Source: Brevundimonas alba (GTDB lineage: Bacteria > Pseudomonadota > Alphaproteobacteria > Caulobacterales > Caulobacteraceae). Taken from it: a stretch of 64,000 bases of DNA. This document shows, piece by piece, positions 46,307-55,428 of this stretch (the stretch's first letter is position 1; each line of letters starts with the position of its first letter). The position numbers and the translations under genes are program-made. Where the stretch lies: NCBI RefSeq assembly GCF_011927945.1, contig NZ_JAATJM010000002.1, positions 620,001 through 684,000 on the forward strand, written 5' to 3'. The notes below the pieces were generated by a model. It was not told the DNA's origin. It saw only the letters and a list, made by a program, of their open reading frames with translations, and searched no databases.

Positions 46307-47692
46307 ATGACCACCTCCCCCTCTCCCGTCCATGTCATCGGCGGCGGCCTCGCCGGTTCGGAAGCCGCCTGGCAGATCGCCAGCGCCGGCGTGCCCGTGA
46401 TCCTGCACGAGATGCGCGGCGTCCCCGGCGTGAAGACCGACGCCCATCACACCGACGGACTGGCCGAACTGGTCTGTTCGAACTCGTTCCGCTCGGACGA
46501 CTGGGAATATAACGCCGTCGGCCTGCTGCACGCCGAGATGCGGGCGCTGGACTCGGTGATCATGAGCTGCGGCGACGCCAATCAGGTGCCCGCCGGCGGG
46601 GCATTGGCGGTGGACAGGGAAGGCTTCTCGCAGGCGGTGACGGCGAAGCTCGAGGCGCATCCGCTCGTCGCCATCGTGCGCGAGGAGATCGCCGGCCTGC
46701 CCCCTGAGGACTGGGACAACGTCATCGTCGCTACGGGCCCCCTGACCTCCCCCGCCCTCGCCGAGGCCATCCTGAAAACCACGGGCGAGGAAAGCCTGTC
46801 CTTCTTCGACGCCATCGCCCCCATCGTCCACGCCGACTCGATCGACTTCGACATCGCCTGGCGGCAATCGCGCTACGACAAGGAAGGTCCCGGCGGAGAC
46901 GCGGCGGCCTACGTCAACTGTCCCATGAACCGCGAGCAGTACGACGCCTTCATCGACGCCCTGCTGTCCGGTCCGAAGGCCGAGTTCAAGGACTGGGAGC
47001 ACGTCCCGTACTTCGACGGCTGCCTGCCTATCGAGGTGATGGCCGAGCGGGGCCGCGAAACCCTCCGTCATGGCCCGATGAAGCCGGTCGGCCTGACCAA
47101 TCCGCGCGACCCCACGGTCAAGGCGCACGCCATCGTCCAGCTGCGTCAGGACAATGCGCTGGGCACCCTGTTCAACATGGTCGGCTTCCAGACCAAGCTG
47201 AAGCACGGCGCGCAGGCGGAGGTATTCCGCATGATCCCCGGCCTGCAGGACGCCCAGTTCGCCCGGCTGGGCGGGCTGCACCGCAACACCTTCCTCAACT
47301 CGCCCAAGCTGCTGGACCGCCAGCTGCGTCTGAAGTCCATGCCGCGCCTGCGCTTCGCGGGTCAGGTCACAGGCGTCGAGGGCTATGTCGAAAGCGCCGC
47401 CATGGGCCTGCTGACCGGCCGCCTCGCCGCCGCCCAGGCGCAGGGCCGCGAGCTCTCGCCCCCGCCGCCTGAGACGGCCATGGGCGCCCTAGTCGAGCAC
47501 ATCACCGGCGGCCATCTGGAAGGCTCCAAGTTCCAGCCGATGAACATCAACTACGGCCTTCTGCCGCCGCTGGAGGCGCCGAAGGTTGATCCCGAGGGCA
47601 AACGGATCAATCCCAAGGACCGCGGCCGGGCCAAGAAGCGACTGATGAGCGAACGGGCCATCGCGGCGTTGAAGGCGTGGCGGGACGCCTGA
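46307..47692 (+). CDS. trmFO: methylenetetrahydrofolate--tRNA-(uracil-5-)-methyltransferase TrmFO
   Basis: 461 residues. The N-terminal FAD-binding motif is [20 protein letters not shown]. Family features are [19 protein letters not shown] with the catalytic-type cysteine, [20 protein letters not shown] and [20 protein letters not shown]. It makes m5U54 in tRNA from methylene-THF and FADH2, replacing TrmA in many bacteria. Its divergent neighbour is the tandem membrane gene pair. Two GGEG-like repeats are seen at the C-terminal basic end ([17 protein letters not shown]). Confidence 0.95.
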   Translation: MTTSPSPVHVIGGGLAGSEAAWQIASAGVPVILHEMRGVPGVKTDAHHTDGLAELVCSNSFRSDDWEYNAVGLLHAEMRALDSVIMSCGDANQVPAGGALAVDREGFSQAVTAKLEAHPLVAIVREEIAGLPPEDWDNVIVATGPLTSPALAEAILKTTGEESLSFFDAIAPIVHADSIDFDIAWRQSRYDKEGPGGDAAAYVNCPMNREQYDAFIDALLSGPKAEFKDWEHVPYFDGCLPIEVMAERGRETLRHGPMKPVGLTNPRDPTVKAHAIVQLRQDNALGTLFNMVGFQTKLKHGAQAEVFRMIPGLQDAQFARLGGLHRNTFLNSPKLLDRQLRLKSMPRLRFAGQVTGVEGYVESAAMGLLTGRLAAAQAQGRELSPPPPETAMGALVEHITGGHLEGSKFQPMNINYGLLPPLEAPKVDPEGKRINPKDRGRAKKRLMSERAIAALKAWRDA

Positions 47693-47696
47693 CGAC

Positions 47697-48566
47697 ATGG
47701 ACAGGCGGCGGTTGGTACGACTGGCGGCGCTGGCTCTTGCAGCCGTCGTGGCATGTATCGCCCTCGCCCTCGCGTGGGGTCTGCACACCGCCTGGTCCGC
47801 CCCTGTCCAGCGCGACGCGACCGTCGCCTTGCCGGACTGGCCCACCGATGCAGCGCGGCTGAGGGTCGCCCTGATCAGCGACATCCACATCGGAGGGACC
47901 AGCATGAGCGCGGGGCGCCTGAGACGCATCGTGAATCAGGTCAACGCGGCCGATCCTGACCTTATTCTGCTGGCGGGGGACTTCGTGAACGGCCATGGCG
48001 GCGGGCTCCCGCAGGCGGCGACCGACCTGACCGCGCCGCTGTCCGGAGCCCGCGCTCGCTACGGCGTCTTCGCTGTGCTGGGCAACCACGATTACTGGAC
48101 CGATCCAGCCGGCGTTCGCGCCGCTTTGGAGCGCGCCGGGATCGTCGTCCTCGACAACCGCGCGGTCCAGGCCGGCCCCGTGGCCTTGGTCGGCGTTTCC
48201 GACGCTTTCTCGGATCATGACCGGCTCGACCTCGCTCTCCGGTCCGCGGCCGGCCTGACTGGCCCACGGGTCGTGCTCACCCATTCGCCCGACATGGTCC
48301 ACGACCTGCCGCCGGAGGCCCGCCTCCTGCTGGCCGGCCATACTCACTGCGGGCAGGTCGTGCTCCCTCTCGTAGGCTCACTGGCCGAGCGCTCGCCACG
48401 CGAGGGCATGAGGCACATTTACGATCCGCACTACCGCTGCGGCGTGATCCGCACCCCGGAGCGCACCGTCGTCGTCACCGCCGGGATCGGCGCAGGCTCC
48501 GTCCCGGTCCGTATCGGCGCCCGGCCCGACTGGTGGCTGGTGACGCTCGGGCCAGTGGTCCCGTGA
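47697..48566 (+). CDS. membrane-anchored metallophosphoesterase
   Basis: 289 residues. One N-terminal helix (LAALALAAVVACIALALAWG) precedes a calcineurin-like domain: ISDIHIGG (Asp-x-His), LAGDFVNGHG, VLGNHDYWTD, LTHSPDM and LLAGHTHCGQV. The metal site is complete, so it should be active on the outer face of the inner membrane. YkuE/YaeI-like enzymes act on lipid phosphates such as UDP-diacylglucosamine, but the substrate here is unknown. It starts 4 bp after the trmFO stop, and the MpaB gene overlaps its end. Confidence 0.88.
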   Translation: MDRRRLVRLAALALAAVVACIALALAWGLHTAWSAPVQRDATVALPDWPTDAARLRVALISDIHIGGTSMSAGRLRRIVNQVNAADPDLILLAGDFVNGHGGGLPQAATDLTAPLSGARARYGVFAVLGNHDYWTDPAGVRAALERAGIVVLDNRAVQAGPVALVGVSDAFSDHDRLDLALRSAAGLTGPRVVLTHSPDMVHDLPPEARLLLAGHTHCGQVVLPLVGSLAERSPREGMRHIYDPHYRCGVIRTPERTVVVTAGIGAGSVPVRIGARPDWWLVTLGPVVP

Positions 48567-49456
48567 CGAGCGGCCAGATGCTTTCCCTCCCTGACATCGT
48601 CCGCGCCCGCATCCGTCAGAAGATCACCGACGTCTTCAACGACGCCGAACGAGGCGAACGGCCGGTGCTGCGGCGGGCGGACGCCCTGTTTCCGCCGGAG
48701 TCGGTGGCGTGGAAGGTCAATGGCGACGTGACCACGATGATGATCGGCGGCGTCTCGGGCCTGCTGCTGCAGATGCTGCATCCGGCGGTGCTGGCCGGCG
48801 TATGGGACCATTCCGACTTCCGCGCCGACATGCACGGACGTCTCAGGCGGACGGCGAAGTTCATCGCGGTGACGACCTATGATCACGCCGACGCAGCCCG
48901 CGAAGCCATCGACCGCGTCAACCGCATCCATGCGAAGCTGAAGGGCGTCCTGCCCGACGGGACGTCCTACCGCGTCAGCGATCCCGAACTGCTGGCCTGG
49001 GTGCACGTCACCGAGACGATCAGCTTCCTCGACGCCTGGATCCGTTACGCGGAGCCGCGCATGTCGCTGGCGGAACAGGACGCATACTTTGCCGAGACCG
49101 CCCGCATCGGCGCGGCGCTGCATGCCGATCCCCTGCCCCGCACGCGGTTGGAGGCAGAGGCGCTGATCCAGTCGTACCGGCCGAAGCTCCGCGCCGACGC
49201 CCGCACGCATGAGGTCGCCGCCCTGGTGATGCGCCAGACGATCGGCTCGCCCGCGATCGATCTGGCCGCCGGGGTGATCATGCAGGCCGGAATGGACCTG
49301 CTTCCCGGGTGGGCCCGCGCCATGCATGCGCCGTCAGCCGCCCTGCCCCGCCCGCTGCTTCGCGGCGGGGCCCTGACGACCGCCCGCGTCCTGCGCTGGG
49401 CCTTCAGGGGTTCGCCGAACCGCGCCGTGCACCCGAAGGACGTGACGGACTTCTAG
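48563..49456 (+). CDS. oxygenase MpaB family protein (DUF2236)
   Basis: 297 residues from GTG 48563, overlapping the phosphoesterase stop (GTGA); ATG 48578 is a possible later start. DUF2236 features: [60 protein letters not shown], and [20 protein letters not shown]. Histidines at HPAV, DHSD and VHVTE are the likely heme or metal ligands. Relatives include fungal MpaB and bacterial latex-clearing-like enzymes; the substrate is not clear. It ends in CTAG shared with the acyl-CoA dehydrogenase. Confidence 0.85.
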   Translation: MTSGQMLSLPDIVRARIRQKITDVFNDAERGERPVLRRADALFPPESVAWKVNGDVTTMMIGGVSGLLLQMLHPAVLAGVWDHSDFRADMHGRLRRTAKFIAVTTYDHADAAREAIDRVNRIHAKLKGVLPDGTSYRVSDPELLAWVHVTETISFLDAWIRYAEPRMSLAEQDAYFAETARIGAALHADPLPRTRLEAEALIQSYRPKLRADARTHEVAALVMRQTIGSPAIDLAAGVIMQAGMDLLPGWARAMHAPSAALPRPLLRGGALTTARVLRWAFRGSPNRAVHPKDVTDF

Positions 49457-50661
49457 CCGCCCCGGCCGCCGTGCTTCGCGTACTCCAGCCGGGCGATGGT
49501 GCGGTTGTGGACCTCGTCCGGGCCGTCTGCGATGCGCAGGGTGCGGACCATGGCGTACATCTCGGCCAGCGGTGTGTCGGACGAGACGCCCGCACCGCCG
49601 AACGCCTGGATGGCGTCGTCGATGATCTTCAGCGCCATGCGAGGCGCGGCGACCTTGATCTGGGCGATCTCGGACTTGGCGTTCTTGGCGCCGCCGTTGT
49701 CCATCATCCAGGCCGCTTTCAGCACCAACAGGCGGCACATCTCGATCTGGGTCCGGGCCTCGCCGATCCGCTGCTCCCATACCGAATGTTCGGCCAGCTG
49801 CTTGCGGAAGGCGGTGCGGCTCAGCAACCGGGCGGTCATCAGCTCCAGCGCCCGCTCGGCTGCGCCAATGACGCGCATGCAGTGGTGGATGCGGCCCGGT
49901 CCGAGACGGCCTTGGGCGATCTCGAAGCCCCGCCCCTCGCCGGCGATCAGGTTCTCGACCGGAACGCGGACGTTCTCCAGCACCACCTCGGCGTGGCCGA
50001 TGGGCTTTTCGTCATAGCCGAACACGGTCAGCATCCGCTCGACCCGGAAGCCGGGCGTGTCGGTCGGGACGAGAATCTGGGACTGCTGGGCATGCGTCGC
50101 AGCGTCCGGGTCGGTCTTGCCCATGACAATGCTGATCGCGACGTTCGGGTGGCCCATGTTCGTCGACCACCACTTGCGCCCGTTGATGACGTAATGGTCG
50201 CCATCCCGCTCGATCCGCGTCTGGATGTTGGTGGCGTCCGACGAAGCGACCTCCGGCTCCGTCATCAGGAAGGCCGAACGGATCTCCCCCGCCATGAGCG
50301 GCTTGAGCCAGCGCGCCTGCTGCTCCGCGTTCCCGTACATATGGAGCACTTCCATATTGCCGGTGTCGGGGGCGCTGCAGTTGAACACCTCGGCCGACCA
50401 CAGGGCGCGGCCTATCTGTTCGGCCAGCGGGGCGTATTCAAGGTTGGTGAGGCCCGCGCCGTGCTCGCCCGGCAGGAACATGTTCCACAGCCCCGCCTCG
50501 CGCGCCTGCGCCTTCATCTCCTCCATCACCGGAGGCTGGCGCGTATGGTCCTCGCGGACTTGGGCCCAGTATTCGGCCGAGCGCGGCAGGACCTTATCGT
50601 CCATGAAGCGGCGCACCCGCTCCTGCCAATGCAGGGCCCTGTCGCTGTGGCGGAAATCCAT
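49453..50661 (-). CDS. acyl-CoA dehydrogenase family protein
   Basis: 402 residues. Features: [60 protein letters not shown], and at the end [20 protein letters not shown] with the catalytic region. The [17 protein letters not shown] pattern marks the ACAD10/11-like branch. It oxidises acyl-CoA with FAD, likely a branched or hydroxylated chain; the substrate cannot be read. The SCP2 gene lies 75 bp upstream in the same direction but a hairpin separates them. Confidence 0.92.
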   Translation of the reverse strand: MDFRHSDRALHWQERVRRFMDDKVLPRSAEYWAQVREDHTRQPPVMEEMKAQAREAGLWNMFLPGEHGAGLTNLEYAPLAEQIGRALWSAEVFNCSAPDTGNMEVLHMYGNAEQQARWLKPLMAGEIRSAFLMTEPEVASSDATNIQTRIERDGDHYVINGRKWWSTNMGHPNVAISIVMGKTDPDAATHAQQSQILVPTDTPGFRVERMLTVFGYDEKPIGHAEVVLENVRVPVENLIAGEGRGFEIAQGRLGPGRIHHCMRVIGAAERALELMTARLLSRTAFRKQLAEHSVWEQRIGEARTQIEMCRLLVLKAAWMMDNGGAKNAKSEIAQIKVAAPRMALKIIDDAIQAFGGAGVSSDTPLAEMYAMVRTLRIADGPDEVHNRTIARLEYAKHGGRGG

Positions 50662-50676
50662 GGTCGTGCTCCGATG

Positions 50677-50709
50677 CGAAAACGGCGCGGCCCCGTCGGA
50701 GCCGCGCCG
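50677..50709 (-). terminator. terminator after the SCP2 gene
   Basis: CGGCGCGGC (50683-50691) and GCCGCGCCG (50701-50709) pair perfectly; on the minus strand the stem is followed by GTTTTCGC. It is 28 bp past the SCP2 stop and just before the acyl-CoA dehydrogenase ATG. Confidence 0.72.
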
Positions 50710-50736
50710 CTGAAAGTCAGTTCGTCGCCACGCGCC

Positions 50737-51042
50737 TCAACGCTTCAGCAGCGGGGCCAGCTTCTGGGCGATCATCATGTCGCCGGCGATCTTCAGCTTG
50801 CCCTGCATGAAGGCCATCATCGGATCGAGCTGGCCGTTCGACAGGGCCATAAAGTCGTCCCAGGACATGGTGACCGTCGCGTCGGCGGGCTTGTCGTCGT
50901 TGGTCACCGTGTTCGGAACCGAGGCGCCGTCGATGAAGATCTTGCCGGCATCGCCGAGGTCGAGCTTGACCGTCTTGCCGAGACCGGAGTTGTCGCCCAC
51001 GGCGCCGCGGATGTGTTCGGTGACTTGAGCCAGATCGGCCAT
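50737..51042 (-). CDS. SCP2 sterol-binding domain protein
   Basis: 101 residues, a single SCP2 fold (GAVGDNSGLGKTVKLDLGDA, ATVTMSWDDFMALSNGQLDP, MMAFMQGKLKIAGDMMIAQK). AGGAGAC precedes ATG 51042. Such small proteins bind lipids or acyl-CoA and often sit beside acyl-CoA enzymes, as here. Confidence 0.9.
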   Translation of the reverse strand: MADLAQVTEHIRGAVGDNSGLGKTVKLDLGDAGKIFIDGASVPNTVTNDDKPADATVTMSWDDFMALSNGQLDPMMAFMQGKLKIAGDMMIAQKLAPLLKR

Positions 51043-51155
51043 GGTGCGTCTCCTGAAGAGGTTGAGGCACCGACCTAGACCCGGCGAAGGCGCGTGCCAA
51101 GATCACGTCAGGTCAAGTTGTCGACGACGTCGACGGCGACGCTCCCGGAAGAAGA

Positions 51156-51836
51156 CTACCGGGGATCGGCGTAGCGGTCGCGGTCGTCCAGGTCGTCGGG
51201 CCTGTCGTAGGGCCCGGCATCCCGCCAGCGCCGGTCGTCGCGTCGCCGCTCGCGGTCCTGATCCCGCCGCCACTCCCACTCGCGACGGCGCGCCTCGCGC
51301 TCTTCCCAAGCCTGACGGTCCATCGCCTCGAGGCGGGCGCGGCGGGCGGCCCGCTCGGCCTGATAATCCCGTCTCGGCGCATCGAAGCCGAACCACCGGC
51401 CTTCATCCCGGCGCGGACGTGTCTCCGGTTCGGGCTCGGGCGGGCGGGATGTCGTCACTTCCGGAGCCGGACGTGACCATTCCGGCGGCGGCGCCCGATA
51501 CGAGACCTCCTCCTCGCGGTACTCTCCGGACCTCCATGCCACGTCGGTCATCGCCGGGGACGAAGGGGGCACCCCGTTGAAGCCGGTGACCAGTTCGCCG
51601 ACGTCGAGCTTCGATCCCGGGACGATCTCCGGCTCCACCGGATGGACCACCTCGATCTTCAGCCGCTCGCCGTCGGTCAGTGGATGGGGCCCCGGCAGAT
51701 CGATCGCGCGAAGGCCCAGAAGGCCAAAGGCCGCGACCGCAACGCCGGTCAGTGCCACGAGATGTCCGCCACGCACGCGAGAGCGAACCTGGCGGAGGCC
51801 GTTTGAAAATCGCGTGAGGCCGGGATGCGGGGACAT
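51156..51836 (-). CDS. hypothetical membrane-anchored protein with charged C-terminus
   Basis: 226 residues. A single membrane helix at about 28-45 (LVALTGVAVAAFGLLGLRA) follows a basic N-terminus. The middle contains SAF-like strands (LTDGERLKIEVVHPVEPEIV), and the last 80 residues are Arg/Asp/Glu-rich (WRRDQDRERRRDDRRWRDAG). No family is recognised. The start ATG 51836 fits the N-in topology. It is downstream of the XRE gene with a 52-bp gap. Confidence 0.65.
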   Translation of the reverse strand: MSPHPGLTRFSNGLRQVRSRVRGGHLVALTGVAVAAFGLLGLRAIDLPGPHPLTDGERLKIEVVHPVEPEIVPGSKLDVGELVTGFNGVPPSSPAMTDVAWRSGEYREEEVSYRAPPPEWSRPAPEVTTSRPPEPEPETRPRRDEGRWFGFDAPRRDYQAERAARRARLEAMDRQAWEEREARRREWEWRRDQDRERRRDDRRWRDAGPYDRPDDLDDRDRYADPR

Positions 51837-51888
51837 GATTGCGCCGGAGTGCAGTGACCCCGGTGCAATCCCTCAACGACCATACGGT

Positions 51889-52125
51889 TCACGAACGCGG
51901 GTCGGCCAGATGGCCTTCGTCCTGCAGCCAGAACAAGTCCTCGACCCGCGCCCCCAAAGCTCGGGCGAGCGACAGGGCCAGAATGGTGGACGGGATGAAG
52001 ACCCCGTTCTCCACCGTATTGATGGTCTTGCGCGACACGCCCGCCTTTTCGGCCAGGTCGGCCTGGGTCAGGCCCGCCGCAGTCCGTGCCTCCTTGAGGC
52101 GGGACGCCAGACGCGGATCACCCAT
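51889..52125 (-). CDS. small XRE-type helix-turn-helix regulator
   Basis: 78 residues, almost entirely one HTH domain: RLKEARTAAGLTQADLAEKA, then GVSRKTINTVENGVFIPST and a final LARALGARVEDLFWLQDE. This YgzD-like minimal Cro/CI type usually controls its own operon. The ATG overlaps the preceding membrane-protein gene by 8 bp (ATGGGTGA), so the two proteins are made together. The operator pair at 52820-52855 is the likely target. Confidence 0.88.
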   Translation of the reverse strand: MGDPRLASRLKEARTAAGLTQADLAEKAGVSRKTINTVENGVFIPSTILALSLARALGARVEDLFWLQDEGHLADPRS

Positions 52126-52798
52126 CCTGACCCGCCTCCCGATCGAGCCATGCGAAGCGCACGCCGGCCGTCACGCCCGCGGCGGCGAGGGCGAACATCA
52201 GGGCGACAGCGCCGGACTCGGGCCGGGCCAGGGCGAATCCGAGCGCGACCGTGGTTCCGACCATCAGAACGAGGAAGGCCATCGTCATCGCGCGGGCCCG
52301 GATGACGATGGTCAGTTCGTCCTCGAGGAACTGCCGATTGTGCCGTGACTGGCTGTCCCAGCCCATGGCGATGGCCGCGGTGAGCCAGGCGTAGAGAACG
52401 GGCAGAAGCACGGCGAGGTAGTCGCGGAAGGTCTGGTCGCCAGAGACGATCCGGTTGACCGGCTCGACCGCCAGGGCGGCGAACAGAAGCGCCACCGCCG
52501 GGAACAGGAACAGCTGCCGCGCGCGCTGGCCCTGCAACCGGTCCCTGCGGGTCTGCGACGCTTCGAGCATCCAGCGAGTGTCGCCGGGTCGCGCACCCCA
52601 GGCGACGAGGGCGCCCCCCAGCACGAAAGCGGCGCCCAGCCCGACCGCGAAGCCCGCGCCAGTTCCGGCCTCCCCGCTCTGATCCGCAAAGGCGCCACCC
52701 GTCGCCACGGCCGCGAGGCCAATCACGACGAGGGCCAATCCACCGTAGAATTTCCGGGACCGCGCCCGCTTCGCCTTGATCAGTTCCTGCTCGTCCAC
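52118..52798 (-). CDS. membrane protein partner of the XRE regulator
   Basis: 226 residues from GTG 52798, with GGGGAG placed 8 bp upstream, so this start is preferred over an in-frame GTG at 52843 inside the operator. Six membrane helices: around LALVVIGLAAVATGGAF, AVGLGAAFVLGGALVAWG, FLFPAVALLFAALAV, YLAVLLPVLYAWLTAAIAM, AMTMAFLVLMVGTTVALGF, and VALMFALAAAGVTAGV. The N-terminus DEQELIKAKRARSRKF is charged. Small XRE repressors paired with a membrane protein are known from many genomes, where the partner is thought to modulate the repressor; function here is inferred. Confidence 0.75.
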   Translation of the reverse strand: MDEQELIKAKRARSRKFYGGLALVVIGLAAVATGGAFADQSGEAGTGAGFAVGLGAAFVLGGALVAWGARPGDTRWMLEASQTRRDRLQGQRARQLFLFPAVALLFAALAVEPVNRIVSGDQTFRDYLAVLLPVLYAWLTAAIAMGWDSQSRHNRQFLEDELTIVIRARAMTMAFLVLMVGTTVALGFALARPESGAVALMFALAAAGVTAGVRFAWLDREAGQDG

Positions 52799-52819
52799 GT
52801 CGACTTCTCCCCGGTGGAA

Positions 52820-52855
52820 TGTCACCTTGAGGTTACTTGTCACCCATGGGTTACA
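52820..52855 (-). promoter_or_regulatory. tandem operators of the membrane-protein/XRE operon
   Basis: Two copies of TGTCACC-N4-GGTTAC (plus strand) begin at 52820 and 52838, exactly 18 bp apart; each is an imperfect palindrome. On the minus strand TTGACT (52858-52863) lies just upstream, so one copy falls in the promoter spacer and the other just after it. This is a typical repressor layout and points to autoregulation by the XRE protein. Confidence 0.72.
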
Positions 52856-52929
52856 CGAGTCAAGAGCCGTTCGACGAGGAGGGACCGGGAGGCGTTGCGG
52901 CGCCGCTCGGCCATCCGGTCCTCGTCGTC

Positions 52930-55179
52930 CTAGAAGGCCGCGCGCAGGGTGACCTGGTACAGGACGCCCGAACGCTCGCTCTCCAGTTCGTACTCGTCGA
53001 CATCGCCATTGGCGCGGTTGTCGAGGATCTCCTCGATCGAGTCCCCGTCGTATTTGAAGAAGGTCTCGCGCTTCTCCTTGTCGAGCAGGTTCTGGGCCGA
53101 CAGGCGGATGACGACGCGGTCGCCGAACCGCTTCTCGACGAAGGCCTCCAGATCCTGGTCGTATTCGACCTTCACCAGCTCATCGAGGCCGGACTCATAG
53201 CCCTCGTCGCGGCCGTAGAGGCTGGCGCCGAAGCTCGCGCCCCAGGCCGGCAGGTTCTGGATGAAGCCGACGTTCCAGACGTTCTGCGGCTGGTTGCGGA
53301 ACTGCCGCTCGACGCCGGTGAACGGATCGACCACCTCGCTGTCCAGCCAGGTGTAGTTGAAGAAGACTCCCGTCTCCGGGAGGCCGACGACGTCGAGCGG
53401 CGCGGACAGATCGACCTCGATCCCCCAGGTCGTGCCGTCGCCGATGTTGCGCGGTTCGATCAGGTTGTAGGCGTCGTCGCCCGGATCGACCGGGCCGCCA
53501 TCCTCGTCGACTTCCGTGCCCGTGTCCGTCAGCTCGATCAGGTTCTCGATCTCGCGGTAGAACAGGTTGACGCCGAAGATGCCGCGCGTGCCGAGGCGTC
53601 GCTCATATCCAACGTCGAAGCCGTTGGCGAACTCGCTCTCGAGCAGCGGATTGCCGCGCAGGGCGTCCTCGTCCGCCGGCTCCTCGCTGGCGATATAGGG
53701 GGCGAGGAAGCTGTATTCCGGACGCCGCTGGGTGCGGGCCCAGGAGGCGCGGAACTGGTCCTGCGCCGTCGGCGACCAGGTCAGGTGCAGCGACGGGAAC
53801 AGCTCGTCGGCCTCAGACGAGACGACGCCGAGATCGCTGGACACGTCCCGATCCATCATTTCGTAACGCAGGCCGGCGTCGATGGTCAGGGCGTCCGTCG
53901 GCTCCCAAGTCAGGCGCGCGAACGGCTCCAGCCGGGTCTCCTCGATGGTGTAGATCGCGCCCGGCGCGGGATCGGGATCGTCGATCGCGCCATTGTCGAT
54001 GTCGAACTCGACCTCGGCGGCATCCCGCTCCTTGCTCAGATAATCGGCGCCGAGCTTCAGGCGCAGCGCGTCGGGGCCGAAGGTGTAAGCCACGCCGAAC
54101 TCGTACTCGTCGTCGCTGATGTCGGTCTCGACATATTCGTCCAGTTCCAGCGGATCACCCGCGTCGGCGGCGTCCGCACGGCTTGAACTGTCCTCGCGGA
54201 AGGCCGACCAGCCCCCCTTGAAGTCCAGTTCGCCCGGGCCGACGTCGAACTCGCCGTCGACGCCCAGCGCATAGCTCTGCTGGCTGATGCGCTCGGCCTG
54301 AACCTCGGTCTCCTCCAGTTCGTCGAACACGCCCGCGCCGTTGTCGACGAAGGTCAGCGAGGTCTCGTCCTCGTCGCGGTTGGTGTCCACGGCCAGGCCG
54401 TTGAAGCGCAGGCGGCCCCTGTCGAAGCGGACAGTGTATTCGGCGTTGGCGGACAGGTCCTCGCCGTCGCGCGTGTCGTCCTGCAGTTCGATGTTGTCGA
54501 GCACGCCACCGTTCGCCGGATCGTCGTCATAGCGCTCCGAGCGCTTTTCCTTCGGATTGCGTCGGCCCTGATAGTTCAGGGCGGCCCAGAGCGAGGTGTT
54601 CGCCGTATTCCCGGCCCACGTGACCGAGCCGGACGGCCGGACCTCGCCGTCGCCGTTCACCAGCACGCCGGCGCGGACCGAGCCGCCCTCGAGCTGCGCG
54701 CCTTCCTTGAGCACGACATTGATGGCGCCGCCGATGCCGTCCGAGGGCTGATCCGCCCGCGGGCTGCGGATGATCTCGATCCGCTCGACCAGTTCGGCGG
54801 GGATGCGGTCGACGAGGAAGGCGCCGTCGTCTTCCCCGCCCGGCGCGCGGCGGCCGTTGATCAGGATGTTGGTGTAGCCCGGCGGCAGGCCGCGCATCGA
54901 CACGCCGTCGAACTCCAGCACGTCCGAGGTGAAGGTCACGCCCGGCACCCGCTTCAGCATTTCGCCGACCGAGACGGGCTCGAACGGCTGGAAATATTCG
55001 AGGTCGTAGGACAGGATCGGGTTCTCTGCCGTCGTCCGGTTGCGGAATACGATTTCGCCGTTGACGATCACGTCCTCGACCGCCGTGGCGCCGGCGGCTG
55101 GCGCGGCGTCCTGGGCGCAGACGCCCCCGGCGAGAGCGAGCGGCGCCAGAGCGGCGCCCAGAAGCAGGTTGAGTTTCAT
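52930..55179 (-). CDS. TonB-dependent outer membrane receptor
   Basis: 749 residues from ATG 55179 (MKLNLLLGAALAPLALAGGV), with a signal peptide. Plug domain: VSVGEMLKRVPGVTFTSDVL, RGLPPGYTNILINGRRAPGG and ERIEIIRSPRADQPSDGIGG. The barrel ends in VTLRAAF with C-terminal Phe. No clear TonB box is visible. It is divergent from a beta-propeller phytase, so it may import phytate or its inositol-phosphate or metal products; this follows from context. Many acidic Asp/Glu patches in loops (DDPANGGVLD) fit a cation-linked ligand. Confidence 0.9.
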   Translation of the reverse strand: MKLNLLLGAALAPLALAGGVCAQDAAPAAGATAVEDVIVNGEIVFRNRTTAENPILSYDLEYFQPFEPVSVGEMLKRVPGVTFTSDVLEFDGVSMRGLPPGYTNILINGRRAPGGEDDGAFLVDRIPAELVERIEIIRSPRADQPSDGIGGAINVVLKEGAQLEGGSVRAGVLVNGDGEVRPSGSVTWAGNTANTSLWAALNYQGRRNPKEKRSERYDDDPANGGVLDNIELQDDTRDGEDLSANAEYTVRFDRGRLRFNGLAVDTNRDEDETSLTFVDNGAGVFDELEETEVQAERISQQSYALGVDGEFDVGPGELDFKGGWSAFREDSSSRADAADAGDPLELDEYVETDISDDEYEFGVAYTFGPDALRLKLGADYLSKERDAAEVEFDIDNGAIDDPDPAPGAIYTIEETRLEPFARLTWEPTDALTIDAGLRYEMMDRDVSSDLGVVSSEADELFPSLHLTWSPTAQDQFRASWARTQRRPEYSFLAPYIASEEPADEDALRGNPLLESEFANGFDVGYERRLGTRGIFGVNLFYREIENLIELTDTGTEVDEDGGPVDPGDDAYNLIEPRNIGDGTTWGIEVDLSAPLDVVGLPETGVFFNYTWLDSEVVDPFTGVERQFRNQPQNVWNVGFIQNLPAWGASFGASLYGRDEGYESGLDELVKVEYDQDLEAFVEKRFGDRVVIRLSAQNLLDKEKRETFFKYDGDSIEEILDNRANGDVDEYELESERSGVLYQVTLRAAF

Positions 55180-55263
55180 CGCGAGCATCCCCGTGGCCCG
55201 GTCGGCCGCCCCGGCCGCCGGTTCTGAGGCTCAGCTAGGCTGCGCCGACGACGCCTCTGCGAT

Positions 55264-55297
55264 GGTTTGACGAACGGCCGTTGGCGTTTTTCAAACC
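55264..55297. promoter_or_regulatory. inverted repeat between TonB receptor and phytase genes
   Basis: GGTTTGA (55264-55270) and TCAAACC (55291-55297) flank the palindrome AACGGCCGTT (55273-55282). Located in the 249-bp divergent gap, it could be a shared regulator site. I found no clear PhoB box in the gap. Confidence 0.4.
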
Positions 55298-55428
55298 GTC
55301 CGGTGACGCTTGCTCAGGGGACGGACCAAGGGTCATTGAACCGACGCCGTATCGTCATCCAGCCTTGCGTTGACCCTCCATGAACCGCGTGGTCTGGCCG
55401 GTGCAGATCAAGCTGAACGGGGGCTCCC

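Noticed and set aside
52837..54186. Long plus-strand frame opposite the TonB receptor
   Set aside because: A shadow of high-GC third positions in the receptor gene; residue composition is Val/Ala/Asp/Arg-rich without domain features.
55180..55428. PhoB box between receptor and phytase
   Set aside because: Fragments such as GTCATCC occur, but no two spaced repeats fit the consensus.
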